A stretch of DNA of 64,000 nucleotides from an uncultured Prevotellaceae bacterium (GCA_947167515.1 CAMVIM010000008.1:60463-124462), one strand, 5' to 3'. Positions 28,382 to 40,482 are shown, counted from the stretch's first letter. The notes: generated from the sequence alone by a model not told the origin. Numbers and translations: made by a program.

Positions 28382-29179
28382 TTAGAAGTTCCAGATGGGG
28401 CCATTACCATGACCTATGTGCAGGTCTTTCCCTCCACGGATGGCATCTGAAACAAACTTTTTGGCTTTTCCGACGGCATCCTCTATGCTGTAGCCGAGTG
28501 CTAATGTGGAAGCAATGGCAGAAGAGAGTGTGCAGCCGGTTCCATGCAGGTTCTTGCTGTCAATCTTCTCGTTCTGGTATTCGTGTACGCTGCCATCTGT
28601 GAGGAAAAGGCGGTCGGTCATCATTTCTCCATGCGCATGACCTCCTTTGAGAAGAATGTGGGTACCGTATTGCAGCATGAGGTCATGCCCTGCTTGCTGA
28701 TAGTCGGAGGGTGTTGTGAGGGGATGCCCCAACAACTGTTCGGCTTCAGGAATATTGGGGGTGATAAGGAAACACAGAGGGAGGAGATGCTTCTGGATGT
28801 ACTGGATGCAATCGACTGACATCAGACGGTGACCGCTGGTGGAAATCATGACGGGGTCATAGATGATGGGAGTTTTTGTGCCGATTTTACGATGTTTCTT
28901 TTGCAAGAATTCGACAATTGTTCTTGCTGCTTCTGTGTTCTGTATCTGTCCAATTTTGATGGACTTAACATCGAAATCGTCAAGAATCGCTTGAAGTTGT
29001 GAGCCTATCACATGGGAAGGCACAGGCATCACATTCTGCACTCCCAACGTGTTTTGTGATGTCAGTGCCGTGATGACTGTTGCGCCATAGCAACCCATCG
29101 CCGTGATGGTCTTCAGGTCTTGTTGAATGCCAGCGCCTGCAGAAGGGTCGCTGCCTGCTATGCTTAATACTATTTCCAT
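28382..29179 (-). CDS. thiD: hydroxymethylpyrimidine (phosphate) kinase
   Basis: A 265-residue kinase that phosphorylates HMP and HMP-P to HMP-PP for thiamine synthesis. Landmarks are the substrate site SIAGSDPSAGAGIQQD near the N-terminus, ALTSQNT, DPVMISTSG, VLLKGGHAHGE and the ATP-site anion hole LHGTGCTLSSAIAS. The ATG at 29179 is chosen because the sequence begins MEIVLSIAGSD as in the family; longer open frame upstream is out-of-frame coding of the preceding gene. It overlaps the thiE-like gene by ten bases and is the last gene of the operon. Confidence 0.93.
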   Translation of the reverse strand: MEIVLSIAGSDPSAGAGIQQDLKTITAMGCYGATVITALTSQNTLGVQNVMPVPSHVIGSQLQAILDDFDVKSIKIGQIQNTEAARTIVEFLQKKHRKIGTKTPIIYDPVMISTSGHRLMSVDCIQYIQKHLLPLCFLITPNIPEAEQLLGHPLTTPSDYQQAGHDLMLQYGTHILLKGGHAHGEMMTDRLFLTDGSVHEYQNEKIDSKNLHGTGCTLSSAIASTLALGYSIEDAVGKAKKFVSDAIRGGKDLHIGHGNGPIWNF

Positions 29180-29706
29180 GCGTCGCCGAGTATCATGGCT
29201 CCTCCGAAGCCCATTTGTTGAACGAGTTGAATTTTGTCGAATGTGATGCCTCCGAGTGCCATCACCCGATGGTCGATGATGCCTTCTTCGTGTGCCTTCA
29301 CGATGTCTTCGGCTGTGAAAGCGGAGTGGTAGCCTTGTTTGGAAATGCTGTCGAAGATAGGGCTGAGGCTGAGATAGGTGAAGGGCTGGCGTTTCTTTTC
29401 TGCCAATTCTTCGATGGAATGGCACGAGATGCTGAGTTGCCCTTTCCATCCTTCGGGAGGAACGGGGTTGCGGCTGTTCAGGTGGATACCTCTCAACTGA
29501 TAGGAAAGGGCGAGGGCATGGTGGTCGTGTAGAACCAACCGCTGGTATAGCTCCTCAGGGATGGCGCGGATGAGTGCCTCCAGTTCATCGCGGTTGGCTT
29601 GAGGTTTGCGCAGATGAATGAGGTCAATATCTCCTCGGCGGAGCAGCTGAGCAATCCGTTCAGCCTCTCCGTCGAAGAAATGGGGTAGTGTGATGACGAT
29701 GGTCAT
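29170..29706 (-). CDS. second thiamine-phosphate-synthase-like protein (TenI/ThiE type)
   Basis: A 178-residue TIM-barrel protein of the ThiE/TenI family. Motifs are DLIHLRKP (30s), LVLHDHHALA, GIHLNSRN, SISCHS, YLSLSPIFDSISKQGY and VMALGGI. It is shorter than the ThiE encoded at 34112 and lacks the clean arginine/lysine pyrophosphate loop, so TenI-like thiazole tautomerase is the more likely activity; a second synthase is the alternative. The start overlaps the thiH stop by four bases, as is usual in this operon. Confidence 0.82.
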   Translation of the reverse strand: MTIVITLPHFFDGEAERIAQLLRRGDIDLIHLRKPQANRDELEALIRAIPEELYQRLVLHDHHALALSYQLRGIHLNSRNPVPPEGWKGQLSISCHSIEELAEKKRQPFTYLSLSPIFDSISKQGYHSAFTAEDIVKAHEEGIIDHRVMALGGITFDKIQLVQQMGFGGAMILGDAWK

Positions 29707-30836
29707 GCCGTGTGTCCGAATAAGTCGAAGGAAGCATCCCAATCCTTCCAGACGGGTTCGCGCCCTAATTCCTTGAGGCGTTGGTTGATGACCTTCGCGG
29801 TGCGTTCGTCGCTGACAGTGAACTGTTCCAGCGCCTGTGGATAGGTGTGGTAGCCACCAGGATTCACCTTGCTCTCTGCCGACATGGTGGTGACTCCAAG
29901 CGTACACATGTGATCGCGGATGAAAGCCGGTTCACGTGTGGAGTAGGAGATATCGACATCGTGGTCGAAGATGCGCATGGCAAAAGTGGCCTGTGCCAGT
30001 TCGCGGTCAGTCATGTAGCAGTTGGGATGGAACCCCTCGTTTTGTGCAGGCCGCATTCGTGGAAAATTCACCGAGTATTTGGTCTTCCAGTAGTGCTTCT
30101 GCAGGTAGCGCAGATGGTGCGCCATCATGGTCACGTCTGTGCGCCATTCTTTTTCCAAGCCGATGAGGACTCCCATGCCGATGGAGTGAACCCCCGCTTG
30201 TCCCATGCGGTCAAAGCCGTCGCAACGCCATTCGAACTTGCTTTTCATGCCGCGAGGATGGTACAGGTTGTAGTGGTCGCGGTTGTAGGTCTCTTGAAAG
30301 CAGATGACACCGTTCAGACCGTGGTGGGTCAGTTCTTTGTAGTCTTCGGCAGAGAGCGGCATCACCTCAATCTTGATGTTGGAGAAGTACTTCTTGGCGA
30401 TGTCGATAGCCTTGGCGAGATAAGGCACACCTGCTTTGGCAGGGTTTTCTCCCGTCACGAGCAGGATGTTCTCGAAGGGCGCCAACTGCTTGATGGCTTT
30501 GTACTCGTCTTCAATCTGTTCAGGGGTGAGAATGGTGCGCGCCATCGGATTTTCTCTGTGAAAACCGCAATAGACGCAGGAATTGGAGCAGGAGTTGGTG
30601 ATGTAGAGTGGAATGAACATCGACATCGTTTTACCGAATCGCTCCTCTGTGTATTTGCGCGACAATCGTGCCATCGTTTCGAGATAAGGCTCCGCTGCAG
30701 GTGACAGCATGGCCATGAAGTCATTCACGTCGCAGTGTTCCTTTGCCAAAGCGCGTCGCACGTCAGTGTCAGTCATGGAGGCAATCCGTTCGGTTGTCTC
30801 TTCCCAACTGAGTTTCTTTAATTCTTCTGAAAACAT
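29703..30836 (-). CDS. thiH: 2-iminoacetate synthase
   Basis: A 377-residue radical-SAM enzyme that cleaves tyrosine to dehydroglycine (2-iminoacetate) for the thiazole moiety, the route used by anaerobes in place of ThiO. The cluster motif is C83-x3-C87-x2-C90 in TNSCSNSCVYCGF. ENILLVTGENP, KSKFEWRCDGFDRMGQAG and the C-terminal THPQ-like segment SKVNPGGYHTYPQ also fit. It follows thiF by five bases. Confidence 0.95.
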   Translation of the reverse strand: MFSEELKKLSWEETTERIASMTDTDVRRALAKEHCDVNDFMAMLSPAAEPYLETMARLSRKYTEERFGKTMSMFIPLYITNSCSNSCVYCGFHRENPMARTILTPEQIEDEYKAIKQLAPFENILLVTGENPAKAGVPYLAKAIDIAKKYFSNIKIEVMPLSAEDYKELTHHGLNGVICFQETYNRDHYNLYHPRGMKSKFEWRCDGFDRMGQAGVHSIGMGVLIGLEKEWRTDVTMMAHHLRYLQKHYWKTKYSVNFPRMRPAQNEGFHPNCYMTDRELAQATFAMRIFDHDVDISYSTREPAFIRDHMCTLGVTTMSAESKVNPGGYHTYPQALEQFTVSDERTAKVINQRLKELGREPVWKDWDASFDLFGHTA

Positions 30837-30841
30837 AATCT

Positions 30842-31645
30842 CTATTTCTTTTTACTACATGGCTGAAAAGCGTACTCTTTCAGCCTTGTGATAGTCGGAT
30901 GATTGCCACAAAGGGCGCATCCTTCGTTCTTGGGAAATTCAAATCTTTGCCAGTTCATGGTGAGGGCATCGAAAGTGAGCAAGGCGTTGAAAAGCGGTTC
31001 ACCCACACCTGCCAAGCACTTGATGGCTTCTGTGGCTTGCACTGTTCCAAGCATGCCGGCAATGCTGCCCAGCACACCTACCATGGCACACGTCTCCACC
31101 TCGGAAATCGCTGGCGGTTCAGGAAACAGACATCGGTAGCAAGCGGTGCCAGGACGGTGTGTCATCACCTGCCCAGCATATTTGCTGATGCCACCCATGC
31201 AGAAGGATTTTTGGAGCATCACACAGGCATCGTTGACCAGATATTTGGTGGCGAAGTTGTCTGTGCCATCTATCACGAAATCATAAGGACGAATCAGCTT
31301 CAGTGCATTGTCCTCGCTGAGATATATCTCGTGCTTGACAATGTTGATGTCGGGGTTGATGGCTTTCAATTTCTCTTCAGCAGAATCCACCTTGGGTCTT
31401 CCTACATCGGGGGTGGTGTGGATGACTTGTCGCTGAAGATTCGTCAAACTCACTTGGTCACCATCCGCTATTCCGAGGTTACCCACTCCGGCTGCCGCAA
31501 GATACAGGGAAACGGGCGAACCTAATCCTCCTGCACCCACAATGAGCACCTTCGATTGCAAAAGTCGCTGTTGCCCCTCCTTGCCAAATCCGTCCAAGAT
31601 GAGATGGCGATTGTATCGCTGTTTCTGTGTAGAGGTTAGTTCCAT
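30842..31645 (-). CDS. thiF: ThiS adenylyltransferase / ThiF-family E1-like protein
   Basis: A 267-residue E1-like enzyme that adenylates the C-terminal Gly of ThiS before sulfur transfer. The nucleotide loop is VGAGGLGSP (36-44), followed by DGDQVSLTNLQRQ, the FVIDGTDNF switch, and CxxC zinc pairs CYRC and CALCG. A cysteine in EVETCAMVG could accept sulfur. The order thiC-thiF-thiH is the Bacteroidetes arrangement. MoeB-like activity cannot be excluded by sequence, but the operon decides for ThiF. Confidence 0.92.
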   Translation of the reverse strand: MELTSTQKQRYNRHLILDGFGKEGQQRLLQSKVLIVGAGGLGSPVSLYLAAAGVGNLGIADGDQVSLTNLQRQVIHTTPDVGRPKVDSAEEKLKAINPDINIVKHEIYLSEDNALKLIRPYDFVIDGTDNFATKYLVNDACVMLQKSFCMGGISKYAGQVMTHRPGTACYRCLFPEPPAISEVETCAMVGVLGSIAGMLGTVQATEAIKCLAGVGEPLFNALLTFDALTMNWQRFEFPKNEGCALCGNHPTITRLKEYAFQPCSKKK

Positions 31646-31647
31646 TG

Positions 31648-34111
<2,464 letters not shown>

Positions 34112-34115
<4 letters not shown>

Positions 34116-34729
34116 GGTTTTGTGATATTGATGATTTTCTTCATTTCTTCAATCGGGTTATCGGCATGGAGGATGGTTCCACTGAGGGCGATTCCCGTGA
34201 CTCCCGTCTGCATGATGGCTGGGATGTCTTCTGCTGTGATGCCTCCAATGGCAACAATGGGCAGTTGGATGTTGGCATCCTTCATTTGCTTCACTATGTG
34301 GCGATAACCATCAAGCCCCAACACAGGGGAAAGGTTTTTCTTCGTGGTCGTGAAGCGGAAGGGGCCGCAGCCGATATAGTTGGCTGAAGCTTCATGGTGA
34401 GCTTTCACATCTTCAAAGGTGTTAGCTGTTCCGCCGATGATGAAGGAACTCCCCAGCATCTGTCTTGCCTTGCTGATGGGCATATCATTTTTCCCCAAAT
34501 GCACACCGTCAGCACCCAGTTCCTTGACCAGTTCCACACGGTCATCGATGATGAAGGTGGCACCCACATTCCTGCATAAGTGCAGCGCTTCAAAGGCGAT
34601 GGGACGCACTTCTTCATCAGACGCGTCCTTCATGCGCAGCTGAATCCAACGGCATCCGCCCTCAAGTGCCAAGCGGATGGAGTCGAGATAGGAGTATTGC
34701 TCCGTGTAGTGCGAGATGAATTGCAGCAT
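34112..34729 (-). CDS. thiE: thiamine phosphate synthase
   Basis: A 205-residue enzyme coupling HMP-PP with thiazole phosphate. [59 protein letters not shown] and IVAIGGI are in family order. Three bases separate it from thiS. Confidence 0.94.
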
Positions 34730-34732
34730 GGT

Positions 34733-34930
34733 TTATCCTCCGCAAGCGGCTTTGATGATCACGACGTCGGCACCTTCAGCGATAGGGGTGTTTGCCCATT
34801 CTGTGCGTGGAATCATCTGATTGCTGATGGCAATAGCTACCCCCTTTTCGGGCAGATTCATTTCCTGAGCCAATTCTTGCAGATTGGTGGAGGTGACGCT
34901 TGTTTTTTTGTTGTTGATGTTAATGTCCAT
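34733..34930 (-). CDS. thiS: sulfur carrier protein ThiS
   Basis: A 65-residue ubiquitin-like protein ending in CGG; the final Gly is activated by ThiF and carries the thiocarboxylate used by ThiG. The core has TNLQELAQEMNLPEKGVAIAI and VPRTEW-like IPRTEW. It is the first gene of the operon. Confidence 0.94.
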   Translation of the reverse strand: MDININNKKTSVTSTNLQELAQEMNLPEKGVAIAISNQMIPRTEWANTPIAEGADVVIIKAACGG

Positions 34931-34949
34931 ATAATATATAATAATGTGT

Positions 34950-34999
34950 AAAAAGCAACCTCAAGTGGTTAACGCTAAAGTTGACTACTCGAGGTTGCT
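34950..34999 (-). terminator. riboswitch-controlled terminator
   Basis: On the minus strand agcaacctc pairs with gaggttgct, 28 bases apart, followed by TTTTT, 20 bases before thiS. It lies between the TPP aptamer and the first gene, the position expected for an attenuator. Confidence 0.8.
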
Positions 35000-35033
35000 T
35001 GTTCTTTTGCTATTGAACAATTCCGCTGTTTAT

Positions 35034-35112
35034 TCCTGCGTCGGCATTATCCGTATCAGGTTCAATGGGTGTAATCTCAGCCTTTACTTATTCAGTATCA
35101 GCACCCCGAGCA
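35034..35112 (-). promoter_or_regulatory. TPP riboswitch (THI box)
   Basis: The minus strand carries GGGGTGC, then GCTGAGAT, ACACCC, TTGAACCTGAT and GGATAATGCC, the full conserved core of the thiamine pyrophosphate aptamer. It precedes an intrinsic terminator and the thi operon, so it should repress by termination when TPP is bound. A minus-strand -7 element TACATTTG is at 35133-35126. Confidence 0.95.
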
Positions 35113-35200
35113 TGTTATTCGCTTGCAAATGTAGTCATTTTTTTTCACATACAAACATGAAAGGGAACTTTTCTTTTTTCTGAGGGCCGATTCTTGCATC

Positions 35201-36247
35201 TTATCCTCCGAATTGTGGATATTGCATGGTGGAACAATGCAGGGAACCATGCTGAAGAATGAGCACTCGGCAATCGATGCCGATGACCTTACGGTCGGGA
35301 AACGCTTTCTGCAGTTGTGTGAGTGCTTCCTCGTCTTTTTCTGCTTGATGATAGGTCGGCACCAGTACCGCTCCGTTGATGATGAGAAAATTGGCATGGG
35401 TGGCAGGAAGCCGATTGCCCTCTTCGTCAAAGCAAGGGTCGGGGAGTGGAAGTGGGAAAAGTGTATAGGGAAGTCCTTGAAGAGTGCAGAGGGAAAGAAG
35501 TTCTTGTTCCATCGCTTGTAACTCTTCGTAATGCTCGTCGTTGGGATTGTCGCATTTCACGTATGCGATGGATGTGGGAGAGCAGAAGCGCGCCACTGTG
35601 TCGATGTGTCCATCTGTGTCGTCACCTGCCAGCCACGAATGCTGAATCCAGAGTATGCGTTCTGCTTGGAAAAAATCCTTTATCTTCTTTTCAATCTCTT
35701 GTTGCGAAAGGGTGTTGTTTCTGTTTTCCGCAAGCAGACAACTTGATGTGACCATCAATGTCCCTTCACCGTCGCTTTCGATACTTCCCCCTTCAAAGAC
35801 AAAGTCAAGATGGTTCACGTATTCAGCCGTTATGCCAACGGTCTTGTAGCGGTCAGCCAGATGGGGCAAAAGTGTCTTGTTGATTTGGTTGTCATGATTG
35901 GCAGCAAACTTCAGCCCCCAGCCGTTAAACTGAAAATCGTTGAGGAACACTTGGTTTTGTGTTGGGTCAATACAGGTGATGAAAGCGTGGTCACGTGCCC
36001 AAGTGTCGTTGGTGGGGCATGAAACAAATGTGATGTCGGCTAATTCAACACCCATCCTGACGAGGTCGGCCTTGGCTTCATCGGGATGTTGCGCAACAAT
36101 GAGAACGGGTTCGTACTTGACGATTTCACGCACGATATTGCAAAAACAATCAATGGCATCAGCCAGCACAGGTGCCCAATCCGTGTCCTGATGAGGCCAC
36201 GTGAGTTGCACAAATGCTTGCTGATGCCATTCTGCGGGAAAGAACAT
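35201..36247 (-). CDS. aguA: agmatine deiminase
   Basis: A 348-residue enzyme of the guanidino-modifying fold that hydrolyses agmatine to N-carbamoylputrescine and ammonia, feeding polyamine synthesis. PTNDTWARDHAFI, the FVFEGGSIESDGEGT box, WLAGDDTDGHID and the nucleophile C338 in LHCSTMQYP are all present. The ATG at 36247 comes after the GH43 stop; an in-frame GTG two codons earlier overlaps that stop. With the nspC gene at the window's start it hints at a putrescine-to-spermidine route, although the two are 34 kb apart. The pairing with a glycosidase gene looks accidental. Confidence 0.93.
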   Translation of the reverse strand: MFFPAEWHQQAFVQLTWPHQDTDWAPVLADAIDCFCNIVREIVKYEPVLIVAQHPDEAKADLVRMGVELADITFVSCPTNDTWARDHAFITCIDPTQNQVFLNDFQFNGWGLKFAANHDNQINKTLLPHLADRYKTVGITAEYVNHLDFVFEGGSIESDGEGTLMVTSSCLLAENRNNTLSQQEIEKKIKDFFQAERILWIQHSWLAGDDTDGHIDTVARFCSPTSIAYVKCDNPNDEHYEELQAMEQELLSLCTLQGLPYTLFPLPLPDPCFDEEGNRLPATHANFLIINGAVLVPTYHQAEKDEEALTQLQKAFPDRKVIGIDCRVLILQHGSLHCSTMQYPQFGG

Positions 36248-36249
36248 GC

Positions 36250-38211
36250 TCACTTCTTCTTCTGTTTCAGCGGTTCAGGACCGTTTAGAGTTGGAGTGAC
36301 CTGTACAATGTTTCCCTGCTTGTCGAAGGTCATTTTGTCGATACAGGTTTCGCGGTGGATGCCTGGCTCGCGGTCGATGAAATGCTTGTTGATGCGATGA
36401 TAGACAATGTACCACTCGTCTTTGCCTGGAATCTGCAGGATGCTGTTGTGGGCAGTACCATAGATGTAGTCTTCGGGCTTCTGCTTGATGACCAGATAGT
36501 TCTGCTCGTCGATAGTGATGGGGCCGAGCGGGGATTTCGCGGTGCCGTAGCATACGTGATAGTTGGGAGACCCAGTGTCATCCACAGACCAAAGGAAGTA
36601 GTAAGTGCCTTTGCGGAAGAAGACATAGGGTGCTTCACGATAAGCCCAGGTCTGCAAGTTGCCGCCTTGGGGAGTCATGTGCTTGATGGTTTCCTTCTTG
36701 ATGGAGAGCATATCATCATTCAGTTCAGCACCAGCCATGAAACCATTGCCCCAATAGAGATAGAACTTTCCAGACTGGGGGTCTTGGAACACATCTACGT
36801 CAATGGCCTGTCCGCCACGTGCCTCCTGTGGACGTTCTGCGTCTGTCACGATGGGAGCATCTGTAGCGACGAAAGGCCCGGTAGGACTTCCGCTCACAGC
36901 TACACCAATCTCCTTGCGGTTGCTCTTGGGGTTGTGTGCCGAGAAATAGAAGTAGTATTTGTAAGTGCCATCGGCCTGCTTGCGCTCAATGATGCAGGGA
37001 GCCCATGCATTACCGGTCGCCCACTTCACTTGGTCGCCCTTCACGTCGAGCATCTTCCCCTCATCACTCCAGTTGATGAGGTCTGTGCTGGAAAACACGC
37101 TGAAGTCGTGACCGCCCCATCCTGGCGTTCCATCTGTCGTGCTGTAGATGTAGTACTTCTTGGTTTGATTAGAGTACATCACCTCAGGGTCGGCATGAAA
37201 ACCTGTCAGGATGGGCTGCTTAAAATTTCCGAACTCCTTCAGAAGGCGGTCCTTTTCTGCCTGTGTGATGGGGATGATGGTGCCGTGACGTGGCGTGAAC
37301 TTGCCCTTCGTTTCCGTGTTCTGTACAAACTCAAATGTCTTGAGGTCGTAAGACTTGCAGAACTGGTAGTGTCCGTTGCCGTAGCAGTCGTACATGATGA
37401 TCCAAGACTTTCCGTCCAGGCTCTTGCATACGCCCACGCCTTCCACAGCTTCGTTCGTCTGCTCCACATGGCCGTCAATCATCTTCCATTTGTCTGTCAG
37501 GTTGGCAGCCACCGCCTGATAGATGCCGCGTCCGGACTCTTGCTTGTAGAAGAGGTGGTAGAGTTTGTCCGCCTCATTATAGACGATGTCACCGTCGATG
37601 GTCGCATTGCCGGCATCGAAGAGCCATTTGGGTTCACCTTCCAAATCCGTAAAATCCTCATTGGCATACTGGTAGTAGATTTTGTCAAAAGAGCCAGGGT
37701 CACTGGTGCGCAGGGAATAGAAGACCATATACTTACCAGCCTTATGGTCATAGATAGTTTCAGGAGCCCATACGCGGATGACATTCTTCCATTTCTTTGT
37801 GTAGCGTGTGGGGAAGTTGATGGCGGAGTGCTGCCAATTGATGAGGTCGGTCGATTTGAGGAGCACCATACCACGGTTGCTCGACCATCCGAGACTCGAC
37901 TTCATGTCAGTTACCACCATATAGAAGGTCTTCCCATCTTCGCCACGCAGGATGTGCGGGTCGCGCACACACTGAGTGAAGGCAATGGTGTCAGATGAGA
38001 TGACAGGATAGCCGTTGTTCAGTGGCGTGAAGTTGTAGCCGTCATCGCTGATGGCATAGCAGATTTGTTCATCCTTCGGGTCGTTGCTGTTGAAGTAGGT
38101 GAACAGATACGCCACCATCTTCTCTTCGCCTGTAGGCACATCGCCAGCAGCCAACGCAGGAGTGGCAAGCGATGCGCAAAGCATTGTGGTCAGTAAAAAG
38201 TTTTTGTTCAT
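36250..38211 (-). CDS. secreted tandem GH43-type glycoside hydrolase
   Basis: A 653-residue exported protein (signal peptide MNKNFLLTTMLCASLATPALAA) with two five-bladed beta-propeller halves of GH43 type, at about 30-330 and 340-640. The base aspartate of the first is in VRDPHIL and of the second in FHADPEVMY; the APETIYD and NAWAPCIIE strands follow in each. GH43 enzymes remove arabinose or xylose from plant hemicellulose. Which half is active, and the precise activity, cannot be read directly. It lies 24 bases downstream of the nucleotidyltransferase gene. Confidence 0.85.
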   Translation of the reverse strand: MNKNFLLTTMLCASLATPALAAGDVPTGEEKMVAYLFTYFNSNDPKDEQICYAISDDGYNFTPLNNGYPVISSDTIAFTQCVRDPHILRGEDGKTFYMVVTDMKSSLGWSSNRGMVLLKSTDLINWQHSAINFPTRYTKKWKNVIRVWAPETIYDHKAGKYMVFYSLRTSDPGSFDKIYYQYANEDFTDLEGEPKWLFDAGNATIDGDIVYNEADKLYHLFYKQESGRGIYQAVAANLTDKWKMIDGHVEQTNEAVEGVGVCKSLDGKSWIIMYDCYGNGHYQFCKSYDLKTFEFVQNTETKGKFTPRHGTIIPITQAEKDRLLKEFGNFKQPILTGFHADPEVMYSNQTKKYYIYSTTDGTPGWGGHDFSVFSSTDLINWSDEGKMLDVKGDQVKWATGNAWAPCIIERKQADGTYKYYFYFSAHNPKSNRKEIGVAVSGSPTGPFVATDAPIVTDAERPQEARGGQAIDVDVFQDPQSGKFYLYWGNGFMAGAELNDDMLSIKKETIKHMTPQGGNLQTWAYREAPYVFFRKGTYYFLWSVDDTGSPNYHVCYGTAKSPLGPITIDEQNYLVIKQKPEDYIYGTAHNSILQIPGKDEWYIVYHRINKHFIDREPGIHRETCIDKMTFDKQGNIVQVTPTLNGPEPLKQKKK

Positions 38212-38235
38212 CGTGTAGGTTTTTTAGTTAATTTG

Positions 38236-38931
38236 TTATTGAGTTCTCAGGAATGTTTCCGCCTTTTCGATGTCGCTGGCATGATCCACGTCCAGAATTT
38301 TGCTAAAAGGGTAGGCTTTGAGCCGAAGGCCGTCCTTCACCAGTTGCCGCTGAAAGTTCCGCATGCGCGATTGTCCCTCCCTGATGCACTTGTCGATGAC
38401 TGGAAAACTCCGCTCGTTCAGCCCGTAGATGCCTCCCGAGATGAAAGGTTGAGGCTCCGAGTCGAAAAATCCTGTGATGGTCAGGTCTTCCGTGGTGGCA
38501 ATGTAGAGCGGCTTCTCATCGTCTATGTAGTCCGTCACAGCCATCATGCCGTCCTTGTCAGCAGCTTGCCAAGCCTGGATATACTGTTTGAATTCTTCCT
38601 CGCAAAAGATGGTGTCAACAGTGGTCAGACAGAACTTCCCGTTTCCCATCACTTGGCGCAGTTCGTAAAAACTGTGCATGGACGATGGTGTAGTCTTGAC
38701 AAGGATGTGTAGCAATGGGTCGGCTTCTTGTAGTTGACGTAGGTGCTCTTGGGTGAGTGGCGTGAGATTGTTGGTGATGATGTAGATGCTTTCAGCCCCG
38801 CACTCGTGGAAGATGCGGATGAGGCGGTCAATCATCGCCTCACCTTTTATCTTGACCAATGGCTTAGGCAGTTCCACGCCTTCCTGAGCCAGTCGAGACC
38901 CTTCCCCCGCTGCAAGTATGGCAAAGTTCAT
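38236..38931 (-). CDS. nucleoside-diphosphate-sugar pyrophosphorylase-like nucleotidyltransferase
   Basis: A 231-residue GT-A-fold nucleotidyltransferase. NFAILAAGEGSRLA is the nucleotide loop; LPKPLVKIKGEAMIDRLI follows, TTVDTIF supplies the metal-binding aspartate, and FISGGIYGLN is the sugar site. It belongs to the single-domain sugar-1-phosphate transferase group (RmlA/MurNAc-1-P type), without the hexapeptide tail. The exact sugar is unknown. It follows prs after 38 bases containing a pyrimidine-rich ttcacttttcact repeat. Confidence 0.82.
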   Translation of the reverse strand: MNFAILAAGEGSRLAQEGVELPKPLVKIKGEAMIDRLIRIFHECGAESIYIITNNLTPLTQEHLRQLQEADPLLHILVKTTPSSMHSFYELRQVMGNGKFCLTTVDTIFCEEEFKQYIQAWQAADKDGMMAVTDYIDDEKPLYIATTEDLTITGFFDSEPQPFISGGIYGLNERSFPVIDKCIREGQSRMRNFQRQLVKDGLRLKAYPFSKILDVDHASDIEKAETFLRTQ

Positions 38932-38969
38932 TCACTCTTCCCTCTTCACTTTTCACTTTTCACTCTTCT

Positions 38970-39908
38970 TCAGAAGCTAAACTCTTCACTTACGCTCTTC
39001 TGCTCAGACACGGCACGGATGGCACGGGCGAACATGTCGGCAATGGAAAGCTGCACCACCTTGGGGCATTTCTGGGCATAGGGGATGGAGTCGGTGAAGA
39101 CCATCTCCTCCAGAGCGGAGTTCTGCACACGGTCGCTGGCTGGGTCGCTCATCACACAGTGGCTGGCGACAGCTCGGACACTTTTGGCACCAGCCTTCAT
39201 CATTTCGTCGGCAGCACGGGTGATGGTGCCGGCCGTATCTACCATATCATCGACAAGCACCACATCCTTTCCTTTCACGTCGCCAATGATTTGGATGGAA
39301 TCGACCACGTTAGCGTGCAGGCGAACCTTGTTGCAGAGTACGAGTGGAGCGTTCAGCTTCTTGGCGAACAGACGTGCGCGCTTGGCACCGCCCACATCAG
39401 GAGTGGCAATGACAAGGTCGGCCAGGTTGAGCGCCTCCACGTATGGGATTTCGACGAGTGAGCCATAGAGATGGTCAACAGGTACATTGAAGAATCCCTG
39501 AATCTGGTCGGCATGCAAGTCCATTGTGATGAGGCGGTCGATGCCAGCCACACTCAGCAGGTCAGCCACCAGTTTGGCTCCGATGCTCACACGTGGCTTG
39601 TCTTTTCTGTCCTGACGTGCCCATCCGAAGTAGGGGATGACAGCCACGATGCTGCGGGCGCTGGCACGTTTGGCGGCATCTATCATCAGCAGCAGCTCCA
39701 TGAGGTTGTCGCTGTTGGGGAAAGTGGACTGCACCAGGAACACATCGTTGCCACGGATGGACTCCTCGAACGAGACGGCAAACTCGCCGTCGGCAAAGTG
39801 TGAAATCACCATGTTGCCCAGTGGACAACCCAGACTCTGGCAGATGCGTTCTGCCAAATACCTTGTTTTTGTACCTGAGAATACCTTGAAAGGTCTTGCT
39901 TCACTCAT
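38970..39908 (-). CDS. prs: ribose-phosphate pyrophosphokinase
   Basis: A 312-residue enzyme making PRPP from ribose 5-phosphate and ATP. Starts SEARPFKVFSGTKTRYLAERI; the flexible-loop RQDRKDKPRVSIGAK and the PRPP motif VVLVDDMVDTAGTI are intact. The ATG at 39908 matches family length; upstream in-frame codons run through the promoter. Confidence 0.96.
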   Translation of the reverse strand: MSEARPFKVFSGTKTRYLAERICQSLGCPLGNMVISHFADGEFAVSFEESIRGNDVFLVQSTFPNSDNLMELLLMIDAAKRASARSIVAVIPYFGWARQDRKDKPRVSIGAKLVADLLSVAGIDRLITMDLHADQIQGFFNVPVDHLYGSLVEIPYVEALNLADLVIATPDVGGAKRARLFAKKLNAPLVLCNKVRLHANVVDSIQIIGDVKGKDVVLVDDMVDTAGTITRAADEMMKAGAKSVRAVASHCVMSDPASDRVQNSALEEMVFTDSIPYAQKCPKVVQLSIADMFARAIRAVSEQKSVSEEFSF

Positions 39909-39949
39909 GTTTTTTCTAATGTTAGAAAGTTGGTTGGTTAAATTTGATG

Positions 39950-39981
39950 CAAAGATAGGCCTTTTCTCTTTCCCCACCAAA
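39950..39981 (-). promoter_or_regulatory. promoter of prs
   Basis: On the minus strand: TTTG, 20 bases, TATCTTTG, 41 bases before the ATG. Confidence 0.8.
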
Positions 39982-40174
39982 GAAACACCCATTTTTTTTC
40001 GTCCGCACACGCTTACATCCATGACACCCCTCACTTCATGTGTGCGGTGGAGAGTGTGCCGAAAGGGTAGTTATGGCAACAGATGAACGTCGTAGACACT
40101 TCCATACGTACGCCGTATGCTCTTCAATAGCCATTCCGCATACTCGTGCATGGGTACGCAGTTTCCTCTTTCGA

Positions 40175-40258
40175 AACTAACTAAGGTGTGGTGAAAACTA
40201 AGAAGGATATGATGAGAACTAAGAAAGATGTGATGGAAACAAAGAAGGAGATGACGAA
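40175..40258. repeat. 21-bp tandem repeat, four units
   Basis: Units start at 40175, 40196, 40217 and 40238, reading roughly AACTAAGAARGATRTGATGRA. It lies in the roughly 570-base gap between divergent prs and the regulator gene, where nothing else is recognised apart from the two promoters. Confidence 0.9.
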
Positions 40259-40453
40259 AGATGAGAGGAAAGGTACAAAATATTTTTGAATTATATGCGG
40301 AATGAGGCGCTTAAAGTTGAAGATTATGTGCTTTTTCCACCCAGAATGATGGAAAAGAGGTGGAAAAGTAGAGGTTAATCAACTGAATATCAAAGTAAAG
40401 TCTATGGAATGTGTTTTCCACCCATTTCCCTTGTGTGAACCACAGAATAGCCG

Positions 40454-40461
40454 TACCTTTG
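40454..40461 (+). promoter_or_regulatory. -7 element of the regulator gene
   Basis: TACCTTTG, 21 bases before the ATG at 40483; only a partial -33 (CTTG) is seen at 40430. Confidence 0.6.
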
Positions 40462-40482
40462 CAGCAGAAAAGTGAAAATGAC

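Noticed and set aside
28382..29449. Longer thiD reading frame beginning at 29449
   Set aside because: The extra 90 codons are Arg/His-rich out-of-frame reading of the upstream thiE-like gene; the family start is at 29179.
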